From Candidatus Scybalomonas excrementavium (GTDB taxonomy: Bacteria; Bacillota; Clostridia; Lachnospirales; Lachnospiraceae): 13,526 nt of DNA. Positions within the stretch are counted from its first letter, which is position 1. Every line of letters starts with the position of its first letter. The stretch lies in assembly GCA_017694765.1 (NCBI GenBank), contig JADIML010000126.1:1-13526 (forward strand). The letters run 5' to 3'. A program made the translations under genes and the position numbers. The notes under the pieces are model-generated. The model was not told the origin of the DNA. It was given only the letters and a program-made list of their open reading frames with translations, and did no database searches. Below, piece after piece: positions 1-9,100 of this stretch.

Positions 1-64
1 AAAAGTTTTCTCAATGATTTGGAGATAAATAATTAAGGAGAACAACATATAACATAGAAAAAGA

Positions 65-94
65 TTTACACGATGATATAGCAAAAAGTATTTT
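65..94 (+). promoter_or_regulatory. weak candidate promoter for nadE
   Basis: TTTACA at 65-70 and TATTTT at 89-94 are 18 bases apart and could be the -35 and -10 boxes of a sigma-A type promoter upstream of nadE. The surrounding leader is so AT-rich that such matches arise easily, so this is only a candidate. The rest of positions 1-132 shows no hairpin terminator and no convincing gene. Confidence 0.25.
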
Positions 95-132
95 TGAATT
101 TTTTATAAATTTTTCATAAAGGAGTGTAAGGA

Positions 133-2067
133 ATGAAAGATGGATTTATTCGTGTAGCTGCCGCAACACCTGAAATTCGGGTAGCAGATTGTGTCTATAA
201 TACACAAAAAATAATGGAATTCATACAAGAAGGAAAGGAACAAGGAGTAAAAATTATTGTCTTTCCAGAACTTTGTATAACAGGATATACTTGTGGAGAT
301 TTGTTTTTACAAGAAACCTTATTAAGTAGTGCTTTGGAACAATTACAAAAGCTAGTAGAAGTTTCAAAAGGTAGCGATATGCTAGTAGCAGTTGGGATGC
401 CACTTGTACAAAATCAAGACTTATATAATTGTGCAGTTTGGATACAAAATGGAAACATTCTTGGTGTGATACCAAAGACAAATATACCAAATTATGGAGA
501 ATTTTATGAAGGGCGTTATTTTTCAAAAGGTATAGCAGAGGCAAAAAAAATCATGCTTTGTAATCAAGAGGTATGGTTTGGAACGAATCTTTTATTTGTC
601 TGTGAAGAAATGAAAGGTGTTATCATTGGATGTGAGATATGCGAAGATCTTTGGGTGCCAATGCCACCAAGCATTTCTCATAGTATGGCAGGTGCAACCA
701 TTATTGCAAATTTATCTGCCAGTGATGAAGTGGCTTCTAAAGAGCAATATCGGAGTAATCTCATTCATGGGCAATCAGGAAAACTTTGTTGTGGATATAT
801 TTATGCCAGTGCAGGAGAAGGAGAATCTACTTCAGATCTTGTGTATAGTGGCGATAATATCATTAGCGAAAACGGCGCAGAGCTAGCACGTTCAAAACGA
901 TTTACAACTGGGCTTACAATAGCAGAAATTGATGTGAAAAAACTTTGTGCAGAACGAAGAAGAATGATAACATTTCTGACAACAAAGGATGAAACTTATA
1001 AGAAAATTTCATTTCATATCAAGATGGAACCGTTAGAATTGATGCGTCAATTTCCGAAAACACCGTTTATTCCAAGTAATGAATTAGAACGTGAAAAGCG
1101 TTGTGAAGAAATTTTTATGATTCAAGCACAAGGGCTAAAGAAAAGACTTACACATACAAATTGTAAGTATGCCATTGTGGGGATTTCAGGAGGACTTGAT
1201 TCGACTTTAGCATTATTAGTTATTACAAAGGCTTTTGATTTACTAAAAATTCCAAGAGAAAACATCATTAGCATTACGATGCCTTGTTATGGAACAACCG
1301 ATCGCACTTATCAAAATGCGGTGATGCTTACAAAACAATTAGGTGCTACCTTAAAGGAAATTCGAATCAATCAAGCAGTAGAACAGCATTTTAGAGATAT
1401 TGGACATGATGAAAATAATCATAACGTTGTCTATGAAAATTCCCAAGCAAGAGAGCGAACACAAATTTTAATGGATGTGGCTAACGCTTATAATGGAATG
1501 GTAATTGGGACAGGAGATATGTCAGAACTAGCACTTGGCTGGGCTACCTATAATGGGGATCATATGTCTATGTACGGTGTTAATAGTTCCATACCAAAGA
1601 CTTTAGTTCGTCACTTAGTACAATATTATGCAGATATTAGTGATGTAAAGGAAATTAAAGAAACATTGCTCGATATTTTAGATACACCAGTAAGTCCAGA
1701 ATTGTTACCACCAGTAGATGGTATCATTTCACAAAAAACAGAAGATTTAGTAGGACCATATGAGCTTCATGATTTCTTCTTATATTATATGCTTCGATTC
1801 GGTTATGAACCAAAGAAGATTTATCGAATTGCATGTCATACATTTGAAAAAGATTATGAAAAAGAAGTGATATACCATTGGCTTAGAACGTTTTATTGGC
1901 GATTTTTTAGCCAGCAGTTTAAAAGAAACTGTCTTCCAGATGGGCCAAAGGTTGGAACAGTTGCCTTATCACCAAGAGGGGATTTAAGAATGCCAAGTGA
2001 TGCAAGTGCAACGATATGGATGAATCAAATGGAAGAAATTAAGACAGAATTAGGAATAGAATCATAG
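133..2067 (+). CDS. nadE: glutamine-dependent NAD(+) synthetase
   Basis: This enzyme catalyses the last step of NAD+ synthesis in the cytoplasm: deamido-NAD+ is amidated using ATP and ammonia released from glutamine. The 644-residue protein has the two-domain layout of glutamine-hydrolysing NadE. The N-terminal nitrilase-type amidase domain (about 1-290) shows the expected Glu-Lys-Cys triad: E46 in FPELCITGY, K115 in IPKTNIPN and C170 in CEICEDLW. The C-terminal synthetase domain (about 325-620) has the ATP-pyrophosphatase P-loop SGGLDST at 352-358, followed by the conserved GTGDMSELALGW and YGVNSSIPKTL segments. Start choice is clear: AAAGGAG at 118-124 lies 8 bases before the ATG. Because it carries its own glutaminase domain, the cell need not rely on free ammonia for this step. 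It appears monocistronic, ending just before a strong hairpin. Length is typical for clostridial members and nothing is missing. Confidence 0.97.
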   Translation: MKDGFIRVAAATPEIRVADCVYNTQKIMEFIQEGKEQGVKIIVFPELCITGYTCGDLFLQETLLSSALEQLQKLVEVSKGSDMLVAVGMPLVQNQDLYNCAVWIQNGNILGVIPKTNIPNYGEFYEGRYFSKGIAEAKKIMLCNQEVWFGTNLLFVCEEMKGVIIGCEICEDLWVPMPPSISHSMAGATIIANLSASDEVASKEQYRSNLIHGQSGKLCCGYIYASAGEGESTSDLVYSGDNIISENGAELARSKRFTTGLTIAEIDVKKLCAERRRMITFLTTKDETYKKISFHIKMEPLELMRQFPKTPFIPSNELEREKRCEEIFMIQAQGLKKRLTHTNCKYAIVGISGGLDSTLALLVITKAFDLLKIPRENIISITMPCYGTTDRTYQNAVMLTKQLGATLKEIRINQAVEQHFRDIGHDENNHNVVYENSQARERTQILMDVANAYNGMVIGTGDMSELALGWATYNGDHMSMYGVNSSIPKTLVRHLVQYYADISDVKEIKETLLDILDTPVSPELLPPVDGIISQKTEDLVGPYELHDFFLYYMLRFGYEPKKIYRIACHTFEKDYEKEVIYHWLRTFYWRFFSQQFKRNCLPDGPKVGTVALSPRGDLRMPSDASATIWMNQMEEIKTELGIES

Positions 2068-2080
2068 AGGAAATAGAATA

Positions 2081-2123
2081 AAAGAAAGAGGAGATTACAG
2101 CCTATGTAATTTCCTCTTTCTTT
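2081..2123. terminator. 19-bp hairpin, probable bidirectional terminator
   Basis: The arms 2081-2099 and 2105-2123 are complementary over 19 pairs, with one G-T wobble (2093/2111), around a 5-base loop. The outer 12 pairs are purine on the left (AAAGAAAGAGGA) and pyrimidine on the right. The hairpin lies 13 bases past the nadE stop and 32 bases past the stop of the convergent gene, so it probably ends transcripts from both sides. There is no long separate T run; the T-rich right arm (CCTCTTTCTTT) may serve that role for the plus strand. Confidence 0.8.
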
Positions 2124-2155
2124 GTATGTAAATAAGTATTTGGAAATGTATGTTT

Positions 2156-2587
2156 TTACGGAGTTGCCTTTTCTAAAGCATTTTTAATAGCCTGAGTTAA
2201 AATCGTATGTGTATATTGATTATCAGAAGTAAAATCCAATTCTTCAATAGAAGAGATGGTTTGTAACTTATCATTGATTTCTGAAATGGCAGGTTCTAAA
2301 AGTGGATACATGGTTTCGATGGATTCATCGAGATTGGAAAGGCTTACCTTTGTGACATGTTGTTTATCTACTGTCACTTCCACATTTAAAGAAGAACTAC
2401 CAAGAGTAATCGATGATGTATAAACACCAGGTATATAGTTAGATACAGGTGCCATTGTTTCTTCCGTCTTTCCTTGCATAAACATAAAAATAAGAACCAG
2501 AATCAGTATAATCCCAAGTACCAGAAAAATACCAGTATAAATCAGTTCTTTTGCGCGTAATACAACAATTTTTGTCTTTGATTCCAT
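2156..2587 (-). CDS. small membrane-anchored protein with FMN-binding-like domain
   Basis: This 143-residue protein of unknown function has a short basic N-terminus, one strongly hydrophobic segment at about 16-37 (IYTGIFLVLGIILILVLIFM), and then a soluble domain expected to lie outside the membrane. The domain begins YIPGVYTSSITLG (51-63) and continues with a beta-rich stretch containing VEVTVD (69-74), then YPLLEP (94-99) and an alpha-helical tail TILTQAIKNALEKA. By eye this resembles the FMN-binding domain of RnfG/NqrC-type proteins. Where those have SGAT-x-T-S, this protein reads SDNQYTH (121-127), so the threonine that receives covalent FMN is replaced by Gln124. The gene is convincing: GAGGAGGA (2592-2599 on the complement) lies 4 bases from the ATG. 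It is alone on the minus strand, convergent with nadE and divergent from addB, so context says little about its role. There are no cysteines. It could be a non-flavin relative or an unrelated fold; the family assignment is tentative. Confidence 0.6.
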   Translation of the reverse strand: MESKTKIVVLRAKELIYTGIFLVLGIILILVLIFMFMQGKTEETMAPVSNYIPGVYTSSITLGSSSLNVEVTVDKQHVTKVSLSNLDESIETMYPLLEPAISEINDKLQTISSIEELDFTSDNQYTHTILTQAIKNALEKATP

Positions 2588-2652
2588 AAGGTCCTCCTCG
2601 ATTTTAGGTTATTATAAGTTTATGATAGAGAGAGGAAAATTATGAATATAAA

Positions 2653-2679
2653 ATTATAAAAAAAGTAGAAAAATCCAAA
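2653..2679 (-). promoter_or_regulatory. weak candidate promoter for the small membrane protein gene
   Basis: On the complement, TATAAT (2653-2658) is a perfect -10 box, and TTTGGA (2674-2679) could be a -35 box at a short 15-base spacing. A second TATAAT (2611-2616) lies nearer the gene, with no good -35. The region is AT-rich, so either may be chance. Confidence 0.2.
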
Positions 2680-2682
2680 CAT

Positions 2683-2710
2683 TTGTTTTTCCTTAGAATT
2701 ATGGTATAGT
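2683..2710 (+). promoter_or_regulatory. candidate promoter of addBA with extended -10
   Basis: TTGTTT at 2683-2688 and TATAGT at 2705-2710 are separated by 16 bases. TGG directly before the -10 gives the TG-n extension that strengthens a promoter with a weak -35. The expected RNA start near 2717 leaves a leader of about 54 bases before addB. The leader shows no clear structured element. This is the only good promoter candidate before the addBA pair. Confidence 0.55.
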
Positions 2711-2770
2711 AGAAGAAAGAAGTTTTGTGAGGAATCTGTTAGGAATAGAAAAGAGAAAAGGAGAGTACAT

Positions 2771-5700
2771 ATGGCATTACAAATGATTATTGGAAAAAGT
2801 GGATCTGGAAAATCTCATTTTGTCTATGAAAAAATAATAAAAGAATCTATAAAAAATCCGAAGAAAAACTATTATATCATTGTGCCGGAGCAGTATACGA
2901 TGCAAGTGCAAAAAAAAGTTATGAGTATGCACCCAAATCATGGAACGATGAATATTGATGTTTTAAGTTTCCATCGCTTAGCACATCGTGTTTTTGACGA
3001 GGTTCAGGAAAAACAAAAAAATATTTTAGAAGACGTAGGAAAAAGCATGGTACTACGCAAAGTAGCAGAAGAAAAAAAGGATCAACTGACTATTTTTAAG
3101 AGAAGTTTAAATAAATCTGGTTTTATTGAAGAATTAAAATCTTTATTATCCGAATTTTATCAATATCGGGTAGGAAAGGAAACATTAGAAACACTCATTC
3201 ATGAACTAGAAAATGGAACAACACTGCGTGGAAAACTTATGGACATGCGTGTTATTTTTGAAGAATTTGATAAATATTTAAAAGATTATACAGTGGCAGA
3301 ACAAGTACTAGAAGTATTGTCGTTACGAGTGAACGAGTCAAAGTTATTACAAGATAGTGTCATTTGTCTTGATGGATTTACCGGTTTTACACCGATACAG
3401 TTTGTCTTACTGGAACGACTTTTACATCAAGTAGAATGGTTACTTGTAACGATTCCAATGGATCCAAAGGAACTAGATACGTTTGGGAGCGAACGTTGGA
3501 AAATAGAAGATTATGAACTGTTTGCTCTCAGTAAAAAAACAGTAGAAAAATTATATGAAATCGCTCAAAAAGAAGAAGTGCTAGTAGCCAAACCGTTTTG
3601 TATAGAAGGAACACCATATCGCTTTTTAGAAAAAAAAGATTTACAAGTATTAGAGAAAGGATTTTTTCGATATCCAATTCAACGTCATTTAGGAGAAGTA
3701 GAAAATATTGCGCTAACGTGTTGCCAAAATCCAAGAGAGGAAGCAACTTATGTCGTTCGAAAGATTCGTAAGCTCGTTGTAAGTGGTCAGTGTAGATTCC
3801 GAGATATTGGGATTGTAACAGGCTCAAATGAAATATATGAACAAGAGTTAAGAGAAGCGATGGAACGCTTACATGTGCCTTATTTTATGGATCAAAATCG
3901 AAGTATTTTAAATAATCCTTGTATGGAAAGTATTCGTAGTGTTCTTGCTATGATAAGAGAAGATTTGCGATATGAAAGTGTATTTCGTTATTTAAAGGCT
4001 GGAATGAGTGGATTATCTGGAGAAGAAGTAGAGAAATTAGAAAACTATGTCATTGCTTGTGGAATCCGAGGATACCGATGGTTTCAAAAGCCCTTTGTTA
4101 GAAAGCTACGAGGAATGGACGATGATGAGTTACTCGAATTAAACAAAATTCGAGAATATTTTTTAGAAGAAATAAAAGAATTTTGGGAATCACTTCAGAA
4201 AAAGGATATGACAGTAAAAGAAGTTATTATTGCCCTTTGTTTCTTTATGGAAAGGCTTCATTATCAAAGAAAGCTAAAACAATATGAGTTATACTTTGAG
4301 AAGGAAGGGGATCTTGCATCTGCAAAGACATATCAGCAAATTTATGGTAATATTTGTGAAATTTTAAATAAAATGGCTACGATTCTAGGGAATGAAGTGA
4401 TGGAATTAGAGGAGTTTATTGCTATTTTAGATGCAGGACTATCTGAAACAAAAGTTGGCGTCATTCCACCGGGACTTGATCAAGTTTTAGTTGGAGATAT
4501 GGAACGTAGCCGTTTTCCAGATTTGAAAGTGATGTTCATTATGGGATTAAATGACGGACTCATTCCTAAAAATGATATGAGTGGTGGTATTTTAAATGAT
4601 AGAGAAAGAGAAATTTTAATGGAAAAGAAGCTAGAGCTTGCCCCAACTGCAAAGCAAAATGCTATGATGGAATCGTTTTATATTTATTTAAACTTTACAA
4701 AACCATCTGAGAAGTTATATCTTTCCTATGCAAAAGTCGATACCAATGGAAAAACAATTCATCCCTCTTATTTAATTGGTCGTCTCAAAAAGCATTTTCC
4801 GAATTTAGTACAAAAGGAAGTAGGAGAAAAAGAGGAAGCGGTTATTTTTACAAAAGAAGATAGTGTAGAATATGTGATTCAAGGATTTCATGAATTTTTA
4901 GAGGGAAAAGAAAATATTCTTTGGAAAGAGCTTTATTGTCAAATGAAAGAAGGCGCAAAAGGAAAGGAAATTCTTCATAAGATTTGGACAGGAGCGTTTT
5001 ATGAAAACGAAGAAAGTCCTTTATCAAAGGCTGTTTCTAAAGCTATCTATGGAGAACATTTATCAGGAAGTGTAACGAGATTAGAGCAGTATGCAGCTTG
5101 TGCGTTTGCCCATTTTCTAAAATATGGATTAAAAGTAAAAGAAAGAGAAGAATATAAAATTCGCTCTATGGATCTTGGAAATGTGTTTCATAAAACATTA
5201 GAGTTATTTTCCAAAGAACTAGATACGAGAGCAGATACATTTCGAACCATTGATGATGTGGAAAGAGATCAGTTAGTGGAACAATGTGTGAACAGTGCAG
5301 TTTCGGAATATCAAGGTGATTTATTTTACAGTAGTAAACGGAATCAGTATATGATTACACGCATGACACGAATTGCCAAGAGGACAATCTGGGCGCTTCA
5401 AGAACATATCAAACGAGGACGTTTTGAACCAACGGATTATGAGCTATCTTTTCAAAATTATAAAGATCTTCAGTCGGCGGGTATCCAGTTAGAAGAAGGA
5501 AGTTCCCTAAATTTACAAGGGAAAATTGACCGTATTGATACGTATGAAGATGAAGAAAATTTGTATGTGAAAATTATTGATTATAAATCAGGTAGCACAG
5601 AGTTTGATGTGATTGATTTATATTATGGATTACAAATACAGCTTGTTGTATATATGAATGCAGCTCTTGAAGTGTTAGAAAAACGAACGAATAAAAAGGT

Positions 5701-6166
5701 GATACCAGCAGGAATTTTTTATTACAACATGAAAGATCCGTTTATTGAGAGAGAGGAAGAAGAAGCTGAAATTGCCATTTTAAAGAAGTTAAAAATGAAT
5801 GGTCTTGCCAATGGAGAAGAAGGTATTATTGAAAAGTTAGAAGAAGAAACGAAAGAAGGCTATTTAACAATGCCAATCTCACGTCTAAAAAGTGGTGCCT
5901 ATAGTAAAGCATCAAAAGTTGTGACAACGAAGCAATTACGAGCTGTTGGACATTATGTTACAGAGCGTATGAAAAAAATGGGAAGTGAAATGATAAAAGG
6001 TAATATTGAAATTGCGCCGTATAAACTAGGAGAGAGAAGTGCATGTGATTATTGTGAATTTCATGGAATTTGTGGGTTTGATACAAAGCTTGGGAACACA
6101 TATCGACATTTATCAAAAGGAAGTCGAGAGGAATTTTTAAAAGAAATGGAAGGAGAGGAGGAATAA
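2771..6166 (+). CDS. addB: AddAB helicase-nuclease, AddB subunit
   Basis: AddB is the Chi-recognising and nuclease-bearing partner of AddA in the complex that resects double-strand DNA ends for RecA-mediated repair. The 1131-residue length is close to the roughly 1160 of Bacillus AddB. The N-terminus has a P-loop, GKSGSGKS at 8-15. The C-terminal RecB-type nuclease domain shows GKIDRID (917-923, with D920), IDYKSG (catalytic-type D937 and K939) and the following YYGLQIQL. The four cysteines expected to hold the 4Fe-4S cluster are visible: C777 in AACAF, and C1092, C1095 and C1101 in CDYCEFHGIC. As in other AddB proteins, the remaining SF1 helicase motifs are degenerate, so its helicase core probably acts in Chi scanning and not as a motor; this is family knowledge. 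AAAGGAG at 2757-2763 lies 7 bases before the ATG and fixes the start. The stop is 3 bases before addA. Confidence 0.96.
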   Translation: MALQMIIGKSGSGKSHFVYEKIIKESIKNPKKNYYIIVPEQYTMQVQKKVMSMHPNHGTMNIDVLSFHRLAHRVFDEVQEKQKNILEDVGKSMVLRKVAEEKKDQLTIFKRSLNKSGFIEELKSLLSEFYQYRVGKETLETLIHELENGTTLRGKLMDMRVIFEEFDKYLKDYTVAEQVLEVLSLRVNESKLLQDSVICLDGFTGFTPIQFVLLERLLHQVEWLLVTIPMDPKELDTFGSERWKIEDYELFALSKKTVEKLYEIAQKEEVLVAKPFCIEGTPYRFLEKKDLQVLEKGFFRYPIQRHLGEVENIALTCCQNPREEATYVVRKIRKLVVSGQCRFRDIGIVTGSNEIYEQELREAMERLHVPYFMDQNRSILNNPCMESIRSVLAMIREDLRYESVFRYLKAGMSGLSGEEVEKLENYVIACGIRGYRWFQKPFVRKLRGMDDDELLELNKIREYFLEEIKEFWESLQKKDMTVKEVIIALCFFMERLHYQRKLKQYELYFEKEGDLASAKTYQQIYGNICEILNKMATILGNEVMELEEFIAILDAGLSETKVGVIPPGLDQVLVGDMERSRFPDLKVMFIMGLNDGLIPKNDMSGGILNDREREILMEKKLELAPTAKQNAMMESFYIYLNFTKPSEKLYLSYAKVDTNGKTIHPSYLIGRLKKHFPNLVQKEVGEKEEAVIFTKEDSVEYVIQGFHEFLEGKENILWKELYCQMKEGAKGKEILHKIWTGAFYENEESPLSKAVSKAIYGEHLSGSVTRLEQYAACAFAHFLKYGLKVKEREEYKIRSMDLGNVFHKTLELFSKELDTRADTFRTIDDVERDQLVEQCVNSAVSEYQGDLFYSSKRNQYMITRMTRIAKRTIWALQEHIKRGRFEPTDYELSFQNYKDLQSAGIQLEEGSSLNLQGKIDRIDTYEDEENLYVKIIDYKSGSTEFDVIDLYYGLQIQLVVYMNAALEVLEKRTNKKVIPAGIFYYNMKDPFIEREEEEAEIAILKKLKMNGLANGEEGIIEKLEEETKEGYLTMPISRLKSGAYSKASKVVTTKQLRAVGHYVTERMKKMGSEMIKGNIEIAPYKLGERSACDYCEFHGICGFDTKLGNTYRHLSKGSREEFLKEMEGEEE

Positions 6167-6169
6167 AGT

Positions 6170-9100
6170 ATGCCATGGACAAAGGAACAAGAAGCCGTTA
6201 TTACCTCAAGAGGAGGGGATTTGCTCGTATCTGCAGCGGCAGGTTCTGGGAAAACGGCTGTTTTAGTAGAACGAATTTTAACGATGATTTGTGATGAGAA
6301 AGTACCAGTTGATATCGATCGGATGTTAATCGTAACCTTTACAAAAGCAGCCGCCGCAGAGATGAAAGAAAGAATTGGTCGTGCTATTGAAAATTATTTA
6401 CAAAAAAATCCAGAAAATGAGCATGTTAGAAGACAGTCGGCATATTTACAAAAAGCACAAATTAGTACGATTCATAGTTTTTGCTTGCAACTGATTCGGG
6501 ATCATTTTAATACATTAGGAATCGATCCAGAATTTCGCATGATGGATGAAGGGGAGGGCAAACTTCTTCGCATCGATGTTATGAAAGAAGTACTGGAACA
6601 ATTTTATGAGGAAGGAAGCGACAAATTCCATCTTCTCGTAGAAGGGTATACAAATGGAAAAGATGATAAGGCACTAGAAGAATTAGTCCAAAGACTTTAT
6701 GAGTTTGCTATGAGTAATCCAGAGCCAGAAGAATGGTTAAATCGTGCAAAGAAACGCTTCTTTATAGAAAATAAAGAAGCGTTATATAAGAGCTCCTATA
6801 TGCAGGAATTAATCGCCAGTACCAAACAGTTATTAGAAGAGTTATTAGAAAAAAATCAATTAGCATTAGAGTTAGCAAGAAAACCTTTTGGACCTATAGC
6901 CTATGAAAAAACATTGTTACTCGATCAAGATTATATTCTTTCATGTAGCAGTCAAGAAAACTATGAAGATATGAAAAAGGCGATGGAACTTGGAGCATTT
7001 TCAAGATTAAGTGGACGTCCAGCAAAAGATACCGATGAATCGTTAAAAGAAATGGTAAAGCAACTAAGAGATGAAGTGAAAGAACAGCTTGTAGCATGGA
7101 AAGAACAATTTTTTGCAAAGACAGGAGAAGAAATGTTGCAAGAAGTTATCTTAGTAAAAGAGCCAATGGAAGCATTAATGGATGTTGTTTTTGCATTTAA
7201 GGAACAATTTTCAAAAGCAAAAGAGAAGAAAAATGTACTGGACTTTAGTGATTTAGAACATTATGCACTGGAATTACTTGTGGATCGTTATGAAGATGAT
7301 AGTGAGATTCCATCTAACATTGCAAAAGAGATCGGGGAGTCTTATGAAGAGATTTTCATCGATGAATATCAAGATAGTAATTTCATTCAAGAAGCGATTT
7401 TAGGAAGTATATCTGGGGGCTATAAAGGAGAACAAAATCGATTTATGGTAGGTGATGTGAAGCAGAGTATTTATCGCTTCCGTCTTGCTAGACCAGAACT
7501 TTTTATGGATAAATTTGATAAATACGGAAAAGACAATGAGAAAGAAAAGAAAATAGAACTTCATAGAAATTTTAGAAGTCGATTTTCCGTTCTAGAGTCT
7601 ACTAATTATATTTTTCAGCAAATTATGGGAAGAGACCTAGGAGGCGTTGAATACGATGAAAGCGCTTTTTTAATTCCGGGAAGAGCATTTCCAAAGAGAG
7701 AGCAACAAGGTGAGGAAATGGAGGTAGCACCACTTGAAGAAATCGATCCATTAGATAAAACAGAATTGATCATTGTGGAAGCAGAAGAGTCTGATTATAC
7801 AAAGAAAGAATTAGAAGCGTATGCCATTGCAAATCGTATTCGGGAACTGATGAAGGAAGAAAATCCATATTGTGTATATGATGAGAAAATTGGCGCATAT
7901 CGACCAGTTGAATATCGTGATATTGTTATTTTATTACGAACAGTAAGTGGCTGGGGAGATGTTTTAGAAGAAGTTTTAGCACGAGAAGGAATACCAGCCC
8001 ATGGAGATAGTCAAACAGGATATTTTTCTGCACTGGAAGTACAAAATATGCTTCATTTATTGGCAGTTGTCGATAACCGTTATCAAGATATTTCAATGAC
8101 AGCTGTGTTGCGTTCTCCAATTGTAGGATTGCATGGAGAAGAGTTAGCATGGATGAAAGCTGTCTATTCCAATCCAAAGAATGGCAGGCAAACGTTATAT
8201 GATGTGCTAAGTTTATTTGCAGAAGAGGAATTTGATGAAGAACAACAAACATTATTATTAGGAAAAAATGTAACATGGTGTAAAGGCTTGCAAGTGAAAG
8301 TGCAACAGTTTTTACAACTTTTAGAAGAGATGGAATATGGAAAGACTTGTATGTCGATTCATGACTTGATTTGGTTTGCGATGAATCGAACTGGATATTT
8401 TTATTATGTTGGTTCTATGCCACAAGGTAAAAAAAGGCAAGGGAATTTATTGATGTTGATTGAAAAAGCAAATCAGTATGAAAGTGTCAGTTATAAAGGA
8501 TTATTCCATTTTATTCGTTATATGAATCAGTTAAAAGAATATGAAGTTGATTTTGGAGAAGCCAGTGTATTAGGAGAGCATGAAAATGTTGTTCGCATTA
8601 TGAGTATTCATAAAAGTAAAGGCTTAGAATTTCCAGTTGTTATCGTTGGAGAATTAAACAAACCATTCAATTTTATGGATTTAAGACAGAAATTATTAAT
8701 TCATGTAGATGATTATTTAGGTCCTGATTGTGTAGAACTTGAAACAAGAAGAATTGGTTCTACTTGGATGAAAAATCTTATGCAAAAAAAGCTAAAAGAA
8801 GAAACGCTAGGAGAAGAACTTCGTGTCCTTTATGTAGCGATGACAAGGGCGAAAGAAAAACTTATTTTAATTGGGACTGTAGATGATTATGACAAAAAGC
8901 AAAGACAAAACTCCTATATTCGGTATCAATGGGAGAAAAAAGCAGGACAACAATTTCGCCTTGCCCGTTCAATCCGTACAAGAGCAACTTGTTACTTAGA
9001 TTGGTTATTAGCAGCTTTAGTCGTTCCACAAACTCTTATTGATATTCGGTTTATAGAAGAGCAACAATTAGTTGTGCAAAGGGTAGAGCAAGAGGTTTTA

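Noticed and set aside
1..36. Short open reading stretch ending in TAA at 34-36, as if the tail of an upstream gene
   Set aside because: Only 11 codons are visible, two other frames also stop within about 30 bases, and nothing in the residues is recognisable.
254..544. Minus-strand open frame of 96 codons inside nadE
   Set aside because: It lies wholly within a well-supported gene, has leucine-rich low-complexity content typical of antisense frames, and has no supporting domain.
7926..8276. Minus-strand open frame of 116 codons inside addA
   Set aside because: It is antisense to the AddA helicase core; the hydrophobic composition is what AT-rich antisense DNA gives, and no protein family is recognisable.
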